The position numbers were made by a program, and so were the translations under genes. Of a DNA stretch of 64,000 nucleotides, positions 33,912 through 45,631 are shown piece by piece. Below the pieces are notes generated by a model. That model did no database searches. It saw only the letters and a list, made by a program, of their open reading frames with translations, and had not been told where the DNA came from. Position 1 is the first letter of the stretch; each line of letters begins with the position of its first letter. This DNA comes from Capra hircus (Eukaryota > Chordata > Mammalia > Artiodactyla > Bovidae), in contig NC_030813.1 of the NCBI RefSeq assembly GCF_001704415.2, positions 10,372,001 through 10,436,000 of the forward strand, read 5' to 3'.

Positions 33912-33973
33912 TGAAAGGAAGAGAAAAGGGAAAGAAGGGAGGAAAGTAGGAGGGAAGGAAGGAAGGAAGAGAT
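33912..33973. repeat. Purine-rich GGAA/GAAA low-complexity tract
   Basis: Almost uninterrupted A/G on the plus strand, ending in four GGAA/GGAAG units. It directly follows the L1 fragment. Confidence 0.85.
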
Positions 33974-34763
33974 TTTTAATTGTAATCACAATGAAAGAAA
34001 ATAAATAAATAAACTCAGATAGAGGAAAATAACTGGTAAAGTATTTTAGAAGGCATATGTAGGGAATCCAGATTAGACGGTGTTCTAAATTTAAAAGAAA
34101 GCAATGAAAAGCTTTTTTTCAAGTTTATAAAATTGGTATATTTTAAAAGGTGTATTGCTAATAGCAATAATGAGAAGTTAATAATAAAAAGCAAAAAAAT
34201 TGCTTGTACTCAGAAGTTTCCATTTTGGTTTCCTAGTGAATGGTTAAAGTCACCGTAAATTATGCATAATAATAAGACTGGAATGATGCAAATGTGTATT
34301 TATTAAGATACAGTGAATTTGCTTTTAAATTCTAACTGTAATAACATCAGATGCTAATGGTTTCCTGGAAAACAGGTCACCATCATTGGATAAAACTTTC
34401 TTACCTTACCTTTCCCTTACCTTTCAGAAATTGTTTTTATATTTTAATTAGAGGTATGTATAGTAAATAAAGAAAGAATAAGTTTTGTGCAATAAATGAC
34501 ATGCTAATAAAACAAAAATGAGCTGATAGTTATAAAGTAGTTTGTACAAGTTAAAGTACTGGATCAAATGCAATTAATTCAAAGAACAATGAAAGGTATT
34601 GAGTTGTAGATTTAGTTGTTCAGAAAAAATTTAAATTCACTGGCAGCCTTAGTTAATAAAGATACTTTTTTTAAAAAAATCTATGAAGTGGTGTTATGTA
34701 ATGTCACTACTTTTCCTGTTAGTTTTTTTTTTTTCCCCTGTGTACATGATAAATAGTATACTA
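33974..34763. other. AT-rich intergenic sequence
   Basis: No gene or assigned repeat is seen. A T run lies at about 34725-34734. Confidence 0.4.
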
Positions 34764-34981
34764 AAGTGAAAGTGAAGTGAAGTGACGTTGCTCAGTCGTG
34801 TGCGACTCTTTGCGACCCCGTGGACTGTAGCCCACCAGGCTCCTCTGTCCATGGGATTCTCCAGGCAAGAATACTGGAGTGGGTTGCCATTTCCTTCTCC
34901 AGGGGAATCTTCCCAACCCAGGGATCGAACCCAGGTCTCCCGCATTGCGGGCAGACGCTTTAACCTCTGAGCTACCAGGCA
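34764..34981 (-). mobile_element. Bov-tA SINE, minus strand, well preserved
   Basis: The B box in antisense is GGGATCGAACCCA, the exact polymerase III consensus form. The A-box side reads CTCTGAGCTACCAGG. The body is near the common sequence and is preceded by AAGTGAAAGTGAAG repeats. Confidence 0.94.
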
Positions 34982-35104
34982 ATATTGCCTTTGTCCAGTT
35001 AAAGTTACTGTTACACTTTCCTTTTCTATATTGACCTCAGTACAAGTAAATTTACCTTGAAGTAGAAACTTACATACCTGATAGACATAAAAATCATGTA
35101 CTTT

Positions 35105-35181
35105 AACTTATTGAACTTATTGAAATTTAGAACTTATTGAAATTTAGAACTTACTGAAATTTGGAACTTATTGAAATTTGG
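35105..35181. repeat. 17-bp minisatellite, four copies
   Basis: The unit AACTTATTGAAATTTAG is repeated at 35114, 35131, 35148 and 35165, with only C/T and A/G changes, and a partial copy AACTTATTG at 35105. I know of no repeat family with this unit. Confidence 0.9.
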
Positions 35182-35705
35182 AACATTTTATACAATAATT
35201 TATGCCAGAAGGTGGCACCAAAAGACTCAACTTCAAAACCTCATTATTAATAAATTCATGAGATTATTCTATATTTGGATTTCTAAGTGCAGGCAAATAG
35301 CAATGCAAATGTAGAATAAAATTATAAAGGTATTGCATACATTTCAAGGTTGTATGTAACACTGGAAAGAAGTAGTCTGTTTTGGACTTCAGATATGGCA
35401 CTGCAGAGATCTAACACTGTATTTTTTTTTATCCTCATTCTTACAAATCTACATGTATTTCTGAATTCTTTAAAAATAGGTACCTAAAAATTAAGTCCAA
35501 ATACCAAGTGTCATACCTCCTCCTCAATAAAGTATCTTTTTATTATCATATACTTTAAATTTCTGTTCTGACACTTCAGCCATTTTAGCAAGTTTCATCA
35601 CTTTAAAGATGTATTCAGTGCCACGTTAAAGGAATAGATTTCTCAGCTTCATCAGTGCTATTGATAACATATTATTCTTTTCACTTGCTGTTCCCTTGGG
35701 AGGTA
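35182..35705. other. Unique AT-rich sequence
   Basis: No feature is seen. Confidence 0.4.
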
Positions 35706-35711
35706 GTTAAG

Positions 35712-35850
35712 GTCAGTGATCAGGAGTTCAAGCTTTGCTGTACAGATGTGTGAGTTTGGGTTCTTGTTCTGCCATTTAGTAGCTGTGTGATCTTCTGAAA
35801 CTTACTTAAACTCTCTCTCTCTTAGTTGAATTTGTTAATAAACTGATTTT
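35712..35850 (+). repeat. MIR SINE fragment, plus strand
   Basis: TCAGGAGTTCAAGC, TTCTTGTTCTGCCATTTAGT and AGCTGTGTGATCTTCTGAAAC match the MIR core in order (TCTGCCACTTACTAGCTGTGTGACCTTGGGCAAG). Confidence 0.75.
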
Positions 35851-37118
35851 TGAGAAAAAAAAACAGTGGAACTCAAGATACACACTTAAAGTGCCTGGAC
35901 AAATCCAAACATCTTGAAAGCATTCATGGAACATCAAGTGGCAATGATGTTATTTCAAAGAGAAGTTTTCCCTTCTGCTAGTTATCTCCAAATATGCTTT
36001 ATTCTTAAATTCATAAATAATAAAAACTCCTTGATTAGAAATCATTAAGAGAAAATGCTATCTGATTAGCCTCTGAGCACAGAAAAATTTGTAGACTTAA
36101 AGTTTTTCCCCAATTGTCACAAATATAAAGATAAAATGTTTTAATCACTGCTAAAACGAACTTTTTGAAAACATTTATGCTTCAGCATGTACTTCTCTAT
36201 AAAATAAACCAATAGAAAAATATACAAAAAAGCATTTTTTAAGCCATAAGGATGCATAAGAAGTCAAGAATTCTACTGTCAGTTTAGGCAGAGAAAGAGC
36301 AGATTTGGTAAGAGAAATAATACTTAATAATGAATTTCATGTGCATTGTTTAAGCTGACCTGTGGCTGCTGTAAATACATAATACATTTATCTTGGAGGC
36401 ATAAACATCAAACGTAGAAACTCTTAATCATTCTGTAAAGAGGTTGAAGGGAGAGACAAGACTTTCTGCCACTTTGTACAATTGTAGATGTGTTATACGA
36501 TTGAAGAATAACTGTGCTTAGTTAATCACTACTTGCAAAACATATTTACAAAGCAAAAGCCTATAAAAGTAGCTGAAATTTTCCTTAAAAGAGAATTTAA
36601 TCTGTCACTCTCAAGAAAACAAAACTGCTTTAATTTGTCTCCATGAAAATAAGATAATAATGATACAAACATAAACAAGAAACATAGGTCAAATAACTCT
36701 ATCAAAACAAAGAACTGAAGAACTACTTATACAATAAAAACATAATGATGTATACCCTTGCAAAATGTCACCTCATCAGCCTTTGTGTCTGTACTGGAAA
36801 TTTCTAAATTCAAAACACCTTTATTACCATAGCATAGAAAACCAAAGTTCATTGTTGATTATCACATGACTTACAAATCAAGTTTATAATCTATTTTTTC
36901 TTATTTGTAAAACACCAGGGCTTGAATTAGTGTTAGTCTGATCTCATGAGGTAAAGAGAGCTATCTAAAATAACTATTCTTAGTTCAAATTGACTTTTGA
37001 AATCTTCTTCTTGAAACAATCACATTACTCTGCCATGTAACCTGTTGTTAATTATGGAAAGTTTGCATATGTCTACAAATAAATGTTTGAAATATACATA
37101 TTGATATATGTATATTGT
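35851..37118. other. AT-rich intergenic sequence
   Basis: No gene or assigned repeat is seen. The 3' edge becomes a TATATG/TA microsatellite at 37090-37131. Confidence 0.45.
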
Positions 37119-37131
37119 TATATATATATAT

Positions 37132-39455
37132 GTTCAGTCACTCAGTCATGGTTGGCTCTTTGCGACCTCATGGACTGCAGCACGCCAGGCTTCCCTGTCC
37201 ATCACCAACACACAGAGATTGCTCAAACTCATGTCCATCAAGTCGGTGATGCCATCCAACCATCTCATCCTCTGCTGTCCCCTTCTCCTCCTGCCTTCAC
37301 TCTTTCCCAGCATCAGAGTCTTTTCCAATAGTCAGATCTTTGCATTCAGGAGGCCAAAGTATTGGAGTTTCAGTTTCAGCATCAGTCATTTCAATGAATA
37401 TTCAGGACTGATCTCCATTAGGATGGACTGGTTGGATCTCCTTGCAGTCCAAAGGACCCTCAAGAGTCTTCTGAAAAGCCACAATTCAAAAGTATCAGTT
37501 CTTTGGCACTCAGCTTTTTTTATGGTCCAACTCTCACATCCATACACGACTATTGAAAAAACCATAGCTTGGGCTAGAAAAACCTTTGTCAGCAAAGTAA
37601 TGTGTCTTCTTTTTAACATGCTATCTATGTTTGTCATACCTTTTTTTCCAAGGAGCAAGCGTCTTTGGATATCATGGCTGCAGTCACCATCTGAAATGAT
37701 TTTGGAGCCCCCCCCCAAAAAAGTTTGTCACTGTTTCCATTGTTTCCCCATCTATTTGCCAAGAAGTGATGAGATTGGATGCCATAATCTTCACTTTTTT
37801 GAATATTGAATTTTAAGCAAGCTTTTTCATTCTCCTCTTTCACTTTCATCAAGAGGCTCTTTAGTTCTTTGCTTTCTGCCATAAGGGTGGTGTCATCTGC
37901 ATATCTGAGGTTATTGATATTTCTCCTGGCAATAGTGATTCCAGCTTGTGCTTCATCCTGCCCAGCATTTCACATGAGGTAACTCTGCATATAAGTTAAA
38001 TAACCAGGGTGAAAAAATAGAACCTTGATGTACTCCTCTCTCAATTTGGAACCAGTTAATTGTTCCAAGTCCGGTTGTAACTATTGCTTCTTTACCTGCA
38101 TACAGATTTCTCAGGAGGCACGTAAGGTGATCTGGTATTCCCATCTCTTTCAGAATTTTCCAGTTTCTTGTGAGCCACACAGTCAAAGGCTTTGCAATAG
38201 TCAATAAAGCAGAAATAGATGTTTTTCTGGAACTCTCTGGCTTTTTCCATGATCCAGTGGATGTTGGCAATTTGATCTCTGGTTCCTCTGCCTTTTCTAA
38301 ACCAGCTTGAACATCCGGAAGTTCACAGTTCACGTATTGCTGAAGCCTGGCTTGGAGAATTTTGAGCATTATTTTACTAGCGTGTGAGATGAGGGCAATT
38401 GTGCAGTATTTTGAACATCGTTTGGCATTGCCTTTCTTTGGGATTGGAATGAAAAGTGACCTTTTCCAGTCCTGTGGCCATTGCTGAGTTTTCCAAACTT
38501 TTGGCATATTGAGTGCAGCCCTTTCACAGCATCATCTTCCAGGATTTGAAATAGCTCAACTGGAATTCCATGACCTCCACCAGCTTTGTTTGTAGTGATG
38601 CTTCCTAAGGCCCACTTGAGTTTGCATTCCAGGATGTCTGGTTCTAGGTGAGTGATCACATCAACGTGGTTATCTGGGTCATGACGATCTTTTTTATATA
38701 GTTCTTCTGTATATTCTTGCCACCTCTTCTTAATATATTTTGCTTCTGTTAGTTCCATACCATTTCTGTCCTTTATTGTGCCCATCTCTGCATAAAATGT
38801 TCCCTTGGAATATCTCATTTTCTTGAAGAGATCTCTAGTCTTTCCCATTCTATTGGTTTCCTCTATTTGCGCTGATCACATAGGAAGACTTTCTTATCTC
38901 TCCTTGCTATTCTTTGGAACTCTTGCAGTCAGATGGCTATATCTTTCCTTTTCTTCTTTGCCTTCTGCTTCTCTCTTCTCATCTATTTGTAAGGCCGCCT
39001 TGGACAACCATTTTGACTTTTTGCATTTCTTTTTATTGGCAATGATCTTGATCACTGCCACTTGTACAGTGTCATGAACCTCCACCCATAGTTCTTCAGG
39101 CACCCTGTCTATCAGATGTAATCCCTTGAACCTATTTGTCACTTCCACTGTATAATCATAAGGGATTTGATTTAGATCATACCTGAATGGTCTAGTGATT
39201 TTCCCTAACTTCTTCATTTTAAGTCTGAATTTGGCAATAAGATGTTCATGATCTGAGCGACAGTCAGCTCCCAGTCTTGTTTTTACTGACTGTATAGAGC
39301 TTGTCCATCTTTGCCTGCAAAGAATATAATCAGTTATTTTGGTGTTGACCATCTGATGATGTCCATGTGTAGAGTCGTCTCTGGTGTTGTTGGAAGAGGA
39401 TGTTTGCTTTGACCAGTGTGTTTCTTTGACAAAACTCTGTTAGCCTTTGCCCTAA
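37132..39455 (-). mobile_element. BovB LINE, 2.3 kb, minus strand
   Basis: This is the antisense of a BovB copy running from the 3' terminus (TTCAGTCACTCAGTCATGG) back through the C-terminal region, reverse transcriptase and linker into the end of the endonuclease domain (GTTAGCCTTTGCCCT at about 39438). The coding remnants are four overlapping minus frames between 37386 and 39352. A YADD-encoding stretch remains (CATCTGCATATCTGAGG, 37893-37909). A C10A6 run at 37710-37725 causes one shift. The 5' third is missing. Target duplication is hard to see because the left flank is a TA repeat. Confidence 0.92.
38369..38848 (-). pseudogene. BovB linker and N-terminal reverse transcriptase remnant
   Basis: A 159-codon piece carries MGTIKDRNGMELTEA, KKRWQEYTEELY and IPVELFQILEDDAVK, the segment just before motif A. 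The frame shifts at about 38490 into the neighbouring frame 37953-38507, which carries QWPQDWKRSLFIPIPKKGNA and GIPDHLTCLLRNLYAG. There, motif A is broken near 38165-38190 and the YADD falls outside. It cannot encode an enzyme. Confidence 0.82.
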
Positions 39456-39510
39456 CAAATATATAAACTCTGTCTCTTAAATATGTAAAACAAATAAATA
39501 TATTAGTAAG

Positions 39511-39570
39511 GCAAAACTAATACAGTATTGTAAAGTAAAATAAAGTAAAAATAAAAATTTTAAAAATATA
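39511..39570 (+). mobile_element. Very short L1 3' tail, plus strand
   Basis: GGCAAAACTAATACAGTATT followed by the GTAAAGTAAAATAAAGTAAA tail is the last part of a ruminant L1. It has practically the same tail as the piece at 56668-56722. Confidence 0.75.
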
Positions 39571-39661
39571 TATAACAAATAATTATATATATAAAATATA
39601 TAAAACAAAAATATAAAACTCTTTCTATATAGATACACACACATACACATATCTGCCTGTG

Positions 39662-39877
39662 CTAATTCTGTTCAGTCATATTTCACTCTTTCAGCTCTAT
39701 GGACTGTAGCCCACCAGTGGACAGGCTCCACTGTCTGTGGGATTTTCCAGGCAAGAATACTGGAGTAGATTACCATGCCCTCCTCCAGGGATCTTCCCAA
39801 CCCACGGATCAAACCTGCATCTCTTAAGTCTCCTGTTGGCAGCCAGGTTTTCTACCATTTGTTCTTCCTGGGAAGCT
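39662..39877 (-). mobile_element. Bov-tA SINE, minus strand, older
   Basis: Antisense body with a short internal duplication (CCACCAGTGGACAGGCTCC). The B box is GGATCAAACCTGC in antisense and the head end is CTTCCTGGGAAGC. Confidence 0.85.
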
Positions 39878-39884
39878 AATGTAT

Positions 39885-39969
39885 ACACACACATGTGTAT
39901 GTATATATATCTCTCTCTATATATAGATATATACACAGATATAAATATACTCACACACATCTGTCTATC

Positions 39970-40010
<41 letters not shown>
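39885..40010. repeat. Compound TA/CA/TCTA microsatellite
   Basis: CACACATGTGTATG, CTCTCTATATATAG and CTGTCTATCTATGTG blocks end in an uninterrupted AT run at 39979-40010. It is the first half of a duplicated block (see 40336-40455). Confidence 0.9.
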
Positions 40011-40013
<3 letters not shown>

Positions 40014-40067
40014 ATCTTTGCTTCTTTACATCCCTCATAGTTTCTGATAAAAGTCTTATGCATGTAT

Positions 40068-40334
40068 GCTGCTGTTAAGTCACGTCAATTGTGTCCAACT
40101 CTGTGAGACCCCATAGACGGCAGCCCACCAGGCCCCTCGTCCCCGGGATTCTCCAGGCAAGAACACTGAAGTGGGTTGCCATTTCCTTCTCCAATGCATG
40201 AAAATGAAAAGTGAAAGTGAAGTTGCTCAGTCGTGTCTGACTCAGCGACCCCATGGACTGCAGCCTACCAGGCTCCTCCGTCCCTGGGATTTTCCAGGCA
40301 AGAGTACTGGAGTGGGGTGCCATTGCCTTCTCCA
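40068..40334 (+). mobile_element. Bov-A2 SINE dimer, plus strand
   Basis: A perfect 12-bp duplication TTATGCATGTAT at 40056-40067 and 40335-40346 marks the ends. The CTG head is short (two triplets then GTT). The second unit has lost a few bases near CTGACTCAGCGACC. Confidence 0.95.
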
Positions 40335-40335
40335 T

Positions 40336-40455
40336 TATGCATGTATAGATACGTGTATATATATATATATACACACATATGAATATATATATATCTACTT
40401 ATATATATAATTCCTATTTTTTTAACCTCCCTCATAGTTTCCAATAAAAGTCTTA
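40336..40455. repeat. Second copy of a duplicated microsatellite block
   Basis: TATATACACACATATG and TA repeats are followed by CCTCCCTCATAGTTTC and CAATAAAAGTCTTA. The same order, microsatellite then CATCCCTCATAGTTTC and GATAAAAGTCTTA, is at 39885-40057. Without the Bov-A2 the two blocks would be adjacent. Confidence 0.75.
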
Positions 40456-40925
40456 CTGACCAAGCCTTCATCTTTTCCTTTAAGACCACTTTTCACTACA
40501 CACTGAAACTCTTAAGTGTTTTACTTCAACACCTGCCATTTCAACCTGCCATTCTCATACCTTACTTTTTAAAAGAGCAGAGGGATGTTTGCTGAAAGTT
40601 AAACTTCTTTCAACTTTTATAATTCTGTCTTCTATTATAATACAAATAAAATCTATAAATCTAATGTGCAGCATAGAAGTAATAATGTTGTATTATGTAC
40701 TTGAAATTTGCTGGGAGATTATGCCTTGAGCACTCTTAACACACATATACACATGTACATACACACATGCACACACATAGAGTTAAGTATGAGAGTTGAT
40801 GGATATGTTTCTTAATCTGATTGTCATTAACTATGTACCAAAGTGTGTGTGTGTGTGTTTGTGTGTGTGCACACCAATTGGCAAAGCTTTTATTAAATCC
40901 ATAGAAGTAAAAATCATACTCTTAG
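40456..40925. other. Spacer with CA and GT microsatellites
   Basis: Interrupted CA repeats at 40740-40782 and GT repeats at 40842-40871. No gene is seen. Confidence 0.6.
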
Positions 40926-40929
40926 GGAC

Positions 40930-41345
40930 TGGGGAATACTGCCATTTAACAGACTTAAGTTTTCCAGTCCATTAACATGGGGATTTTTTCATTGTTTAGT
41001 TATTTTTTTCAGCAATGTTTGGTAGTTTTCTCATTATGTTTTACACTGTTCTTGTTAAATTTATTCCTAATAATTTCATGTTTTTAATACTCTTGTGAAT
41101 GTAACTTTTCTTAATTTATTTTCAAATTATTCACTGGCAGGTTAGAAACACAATGGATTTTTGTGTTAATTTTGTATGCTTAACCTTACTGAACTCACTA
41201 ATTAATTATAATAGTTTACTAGGGGATTCCTTGAGATTAGATTTTCTACATGCAAGATCATGTGTTAATGGAATAATGAAAGATTTACTTTTTCTTTCTA
41301 CTTTATATGCCTGTCTTTTCTTTTTTTGATTAATTTTTATTATAA
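40930..41345 (-). mobile_element. Old L1 ORF2 fragment, minus strand
   Basis: Antisense blocks CAGCAATGTTTGGTAGTTTTC, GTTAAATTTATTCCTAATA, GATTTTTGTGTTAATTTTGT, ACTGAACTCACTAATTAATT and TTTCTACATGCAAGATCATG are in L1 ORF2 order. This is the same ORF2 region as 33205-33480 but more diverged. Confidence 0.82.
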
Positions 41346-43175
41346 TCAATTCTATAAGCTCTTCTGAGATTTATGAACTTTTACCCATCATAATTTTCAT
41401 TTCATTTTAATGTCTCATTCAGCACTTTTCCATTAAGTTGTTATTATTTTCCTTTAGACATTTTTCTTAATTTTTTAGTTAAGTCAAGGCTAGGTACTGA
41501 TCCTTTTGTGTGTGTGTGTGTGCTTTTTTTTAAAAAAATGTATAGATCTCTCACTTGTAGTATAGCTTGCCAGTAACCAACAAACCTTCCCTTGAAATAG
41601 TGGAGATCCTAGATATTTAGAATATTTTATAATTACCTATGACACTATGCCATTCAGATAACTCTGTTTAAGAATAAAAATGCAGCTATTACTTTTAGCA
41701 TTAACTTGATGCATCTACTTATTTTCCAGATGTTTCCCTATCAAAAACCCTTAGGCATCTATGAACATTTGTTTGCTTTGATTTCTTCATGTCTTATGTT
41801 GAGTGCCATGAATTGCATTGAAACAAAACATAATGCATTAAAAAAAATGTACTCTAAATGGAATACCGAAGGCATATCAAGTTGATTAAGACACTCAGCA
41901 TCTCATTCATAGTTAACTGCTATCCCATGCTATGTATTTAACAATTAACTATGAACACACTGTTTTACAGTTTCCTTGACTTACTTTGCTTATGGACTCC
42001 TATAATCAACTTTATATAAGTATTATATTCTCAAATACATTTGTATACTTTTTTGGGAGTCACTTTAAAGCCTAAAAAGGTGTATTCTATTAGAATTGGC
42101 TTAGGAATGAGAAAATAATAAAATATTGACAAATAACTGAAATCACGTTATTTTAACATGATTTATACTTCAGAGAAGAAAAATGTGTGGCCTTAACTGG
42201 AAAAGGCTGTGTGAGAGAGGATGATACCTGGTGGTCATTAAAAACAAAAAAATGTGAATAGATGACTAACATCCTGAGAACGTCCCTGGTGAAAATGTAC
42301 ATTAGAGCTTGCTTTAGGTGCCTGAGAAATAGTGGGAAAATATCATCACTCAAGTATAGCAAAATCTTCTTATGCCAGATCGTGAAAGCCAGGAGAGATT
42401 AGTAGATTTAATAAATTAAATAATAGTTTAAAATTATGTTGATAGGAGAACAGTAGGAAGAAGGCAATGATTTATAAATATATGAACAAACTTCAGGCTG
42501 AGAGTTTAAAAAAAGGAATGCAATAAATAATAATAATGTATTCACACAACCAATATGTGAAACTAATTCCAAGAGACTAAATGGTTCAGTGAGGAAGAGC
42601 AGCCACCTTTGCTGGGAGTGTTTAAGATCATATTCTTAGGAGATCATGCATGTTTAGGCCAGCATCTGGATAAAGTAGACAATTCTATCAGTGGTTAATA
42701 TGCCTAGCAGAGATAGACTTAGAATCATACCTTTGAGGCTCGTAAGTTGCAGAGTAATAAATCTGCCCCAGGCCAGTTCTTTCTAACCACACTGGTCCTT
42801 TTACTGAATGACAGGAGACCACTTTATTGTAGAAGTTAACAGGAATTTCAAGAATTGGATGGTTAACAATATACAAGTCACAGTTCTGTATAATTTAAAG
42901 ATTAACATTTAGATGTGGCATGTGGTCACTGGATTTATTGGAGAGAATTTGACTATAGGAAATCTTAGAAATCTTAATGGTTGTGAAAAACGTAAATATA
43001 GAAATTTGATTGAGAGAACACAATCACAGAAAAAGGATCTTAGAAAAAATAAGGAAAAAAGATATTATATTGCAGCTAGGAAAAAATCAAGATTTTCTAT
43101 TTTTCATCTTGGGTATGAACCTCTGAGAAGACTCCCACGAACCACTAATACTCTGTGTGGCTCACCCTGCTTACA
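41346..43175. other. AT-rich intergenic sequence
   Basis: No gene could be supported. A TG run lies at 41508-41521. The 90-codon plus frame at 42913-43185 is rich in Lys and Arg with no domain that I recognise. Confidence 0.4.
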
Positions 43176-43179
43176 ACAC

Positions 43180-43270
43180 ATGTAGAGTTTGTATTTGCTA
43201 TTCCCTCTGTCTGGAATATGGTTCTTCATCATGGTCTTCATTCAAGTCCCTCTTATAACACTCCACTCAC
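43180..43270 (+). repeat. Possible L2 fragment
   Basis: TTGCTATTCCCTCTGTCTGG followed by CTTCATTCAAGTCCCTCTTA resembles the widespread mammalian L2 3' block (TGTTCCCTCTGCCTGGAA ... TCAGGTC). Confidence 0.45.
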
Positions 43271-43449
43271 AAAGACTAAGATTGTGAAAACTTCAATTTT
43301 CCAAGGAGGACGGCAACTCCTCCTCCAGTGCCTTGTTTCCAGTCCCATTTATTCTACCTGTTGAAATGACAGAACCATAAAATGTCGATTGATTTAAGGA
43401 ATATCCTGCACAATGAAAGATAATACACCAGTCTCATGTAATAAGTTGT

Positions 43450-43860
43450 TCAAGCTGGTTCTTTTGCTACAGTGTCAAGAGGCTCTCCTGTTGCTTTTTC
43501 AGGATGAAAACTCTGGATAGTACAGCATTTGCTGGGACCAGTGTGTTCATGGTACTGTACCCACGGCAGCACCACATTTTCCATAAAATAGATCACTCGA
43601 GTATGAGGGATAAGAAGTGGAATCATGATAAATGAGACTTCTGTGAGATTCTGATAGTGATGCTGGGTGAAATCTGTGTTCAGGAGAGGCAAACTTATAA
43701 CTGTAATATATACAAACACAATTAGGATGAAATGCTATTATTTCCAGGGTGGAAGGGATGCACTTTCATCAACTTGTCACAAAGACATTGGTTGGTCTCC
43801 TTAAAAGACCATGGCATTAACCTTGCTGCTGGTAAGACAATGCTCAGAATGAATAGTAGA
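43450..43860 (-). other. Unassigned coding-like segment
   Basis: The minus strand has an 89-codon open frame (43450-43719), preceded upstream by further non-AT-rich sequence to about 43860. Base composition is more balanced than the neighbours. I recognise no domain and no family. It could be a decayed transposon or ERV piece or a processed pseudogene fragment. Confidence 0.25.
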
Positions 43861-44006
43861 CCATCAGCTTTGATGAAAGAAAGTTATTGCTATTACACAT
43901 TAAATGTAGGGAATACTTTAATAGAAAACATTACAAAAGACAACATTAAGATAATATATAAACTAGAATCAAGCATATGACTGTTAAAACACAGAAAATA
44001 TATATA

Positions 44007-44192
44007 AACGGTAAAGAATCCACCTGCAATATGTGAGACCTGCGTTTGATCCCTGGGCTGGGAAGACCCCCCTGGAGGAGGGCATGGCAATCCACTCCAG
44101 TATTCTTGCCTGGAGAATCCCCATGTACAGAGGAGCCTGGTGGGCTACAGTCCATGAGGTCACAAAGAGTCAGACACAACTGGGTAACTAAG
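44007..44192 (+). mobile_element. Bov-tA SINE, plus strand, 5' truncated
   Basis: It starts at GGTAAAGAATCCACCTGC so the A box is mostly lost. The B box reads GCGTTTGATCCC. The body is complete, ending ACAACTGGGTAACTAAG. Confidence 0.88.
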
Positions 44193-44392
44193 TATAGCAA
44201 ACATACATATATGTTTATGCATGTGTATTTATGTATATATGCAAAGTTAGTTTAGGAATACGGAAAGGTGGTAGTGAAAAACAAAAGAAATTTATGGAAA
44301 TTATATAAACTATATGTGGATAGACTGGAAACAAAAACAAAAGGACTGAGCAGAAGCTTTCATTATTTACACCTATTTCATTTGTTTCTATC

Positions 44393-44600
44393 TTTGCTGG
44401 TGGCTCCGTGGTAAAGAATCTACTTGCCAGTACGAGACACAAGAGATGTGGGTTCAGTCCCTGGGTTGGGAAGACACCCTGGAAAAGGAATTGGCAGCCT
44501 ATTCCAGTATTCCTCTCTGGGAAATCCCATGGACAAAGGGTCCTGGCAGACTACAGTTCAAGGGGTTGCAAACGAGTCAGACACGACTTAGTGATTAAAC
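44393..44600 (+). mobile_element. Bov-tA SINE, plus strand
   Basis: The head GCTGGTGGCTCCGTGGTAAAG has a diverged A box. Between the boxes there is an extra AGTACGAGACACAAG-like stretch. The B box is GGGTTCAGTCCC. The body is complete and ends ACGACTTAGTGATTAAAC. Confidence 0.88.
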
Positions 44601-44603
44601 AAC

Positions 44604-45503
44604 ACTTTATTACATAGTTCATATTTTAGAGACACTGCTTGATAATCCATTGTGAATTTAGATAGCTTTTTTGTTGGCCAGGCCTTTGTTATTTTTATTA
44701 GTAATAGGAATGTCTTACATTTAAATAGAATGTAGCGCACTTCATATTTATATATCCTTATATGAAACTTGGATGAAACCATAGGAGTCACATAAACAGA
44801 TTTTTCAGAACTAAAAGAGCTAAGAATAACAGGAAATTATTTTGATGGAAATATTAGAATCAAAAATAACCTAACAGGCTAGAAGAGTGGGCTACTGCAG
44901 AAATAGCTAAGCAGTGGGTTTAAGAACTTACAGCACAAGGCATCATTCTAAATAGTCCCTGTGGAAATGGAAACTAAATTGTTCAGCAACAGACTCCGTC
45001 TTATCTTATTTTCTCATATATCTTACAAAAAATAATTGATTAAACTATGCTCTGAATTATTAGCATGAGGAATGTGTGAACTTGCTCTGATAGGTTTTGA
45101 CTCCTTTAGTAGAAATACAGCGTAGAAAGCATATGACTATTAATATGCAAATTATATTATGCCTCCGGCCAGGCCCATTTAACTACTCAGGTTACATCTA
45201 CAATATTGTGTAAAATTCTCTGAGTCATAAGATGATGTTAAATATAAGAAACATAAGTGACATAAGAAAGATATTAAAATTGGAGAGCATCATTTTGCTC
45301 ATATAGTTTTAATTTAAGAAACTATCTGCCGATACTTGGATTTTATCATTATTTCCAATTCAGTCTAATTTTTTAATTAAAAAGAAAAATTAAAAATAGT
45401 ACAGTTAAATTAAATCCAATATAACCATGACTTAGGGTAAACAATTATTAAGATTTGGTAATACTTATTTATTCACTACTATTTTTGTGAATGATTTGAG
45501 AGC
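44604..45503. other. AT-rich intergenic sequence
   Basis: No feature is seen. Confidence 0.4.
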
Positions 45504-45504
45504 A

Positions 45505-45630
45505 TGATGGCATCACTGATGCAATAAACACGAGCTTGGGCAAACTCTGGGGGATGGTGAGGGACAGGGAGGCCTGGTGTGCTGCAGTCCATGGAGTCAC
45601 AAAGAGTCGGACATGACAGGGCAATTGAAC
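45505..45630 (+). mobile_element. BovB 3' terminal fragment, plus strand
   Basis: GATGGCATCACTGATGCAAT, GGGACAGGGAGGCCTGG and CACAAAGAGTCGGACATGAC form the last roughly 125 bases of BovB. It is the last ruminant-lineage insertion before a gap of about 5.1 kb. Confidence 0.85.
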
Positions 45631-45631
45631 A

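Noticed and set aside
39885..40010. Regularly spaced short repeats as a possible CRISPR array
   Set aside because: Simple-sequence microsatellites without conserved direct repeats and unique spacers, in a eukaryotic genome.
39697..40078. Frames rich in alternating Ile-Tyr on both strands
   Set aside because: They are translations of the TA/CA microsatellite.
42913..43185. 90-codon Lys/Arg-rich plus frame
   Set aside because: No domain, AT-rich codon use and no splice or transcript signals.
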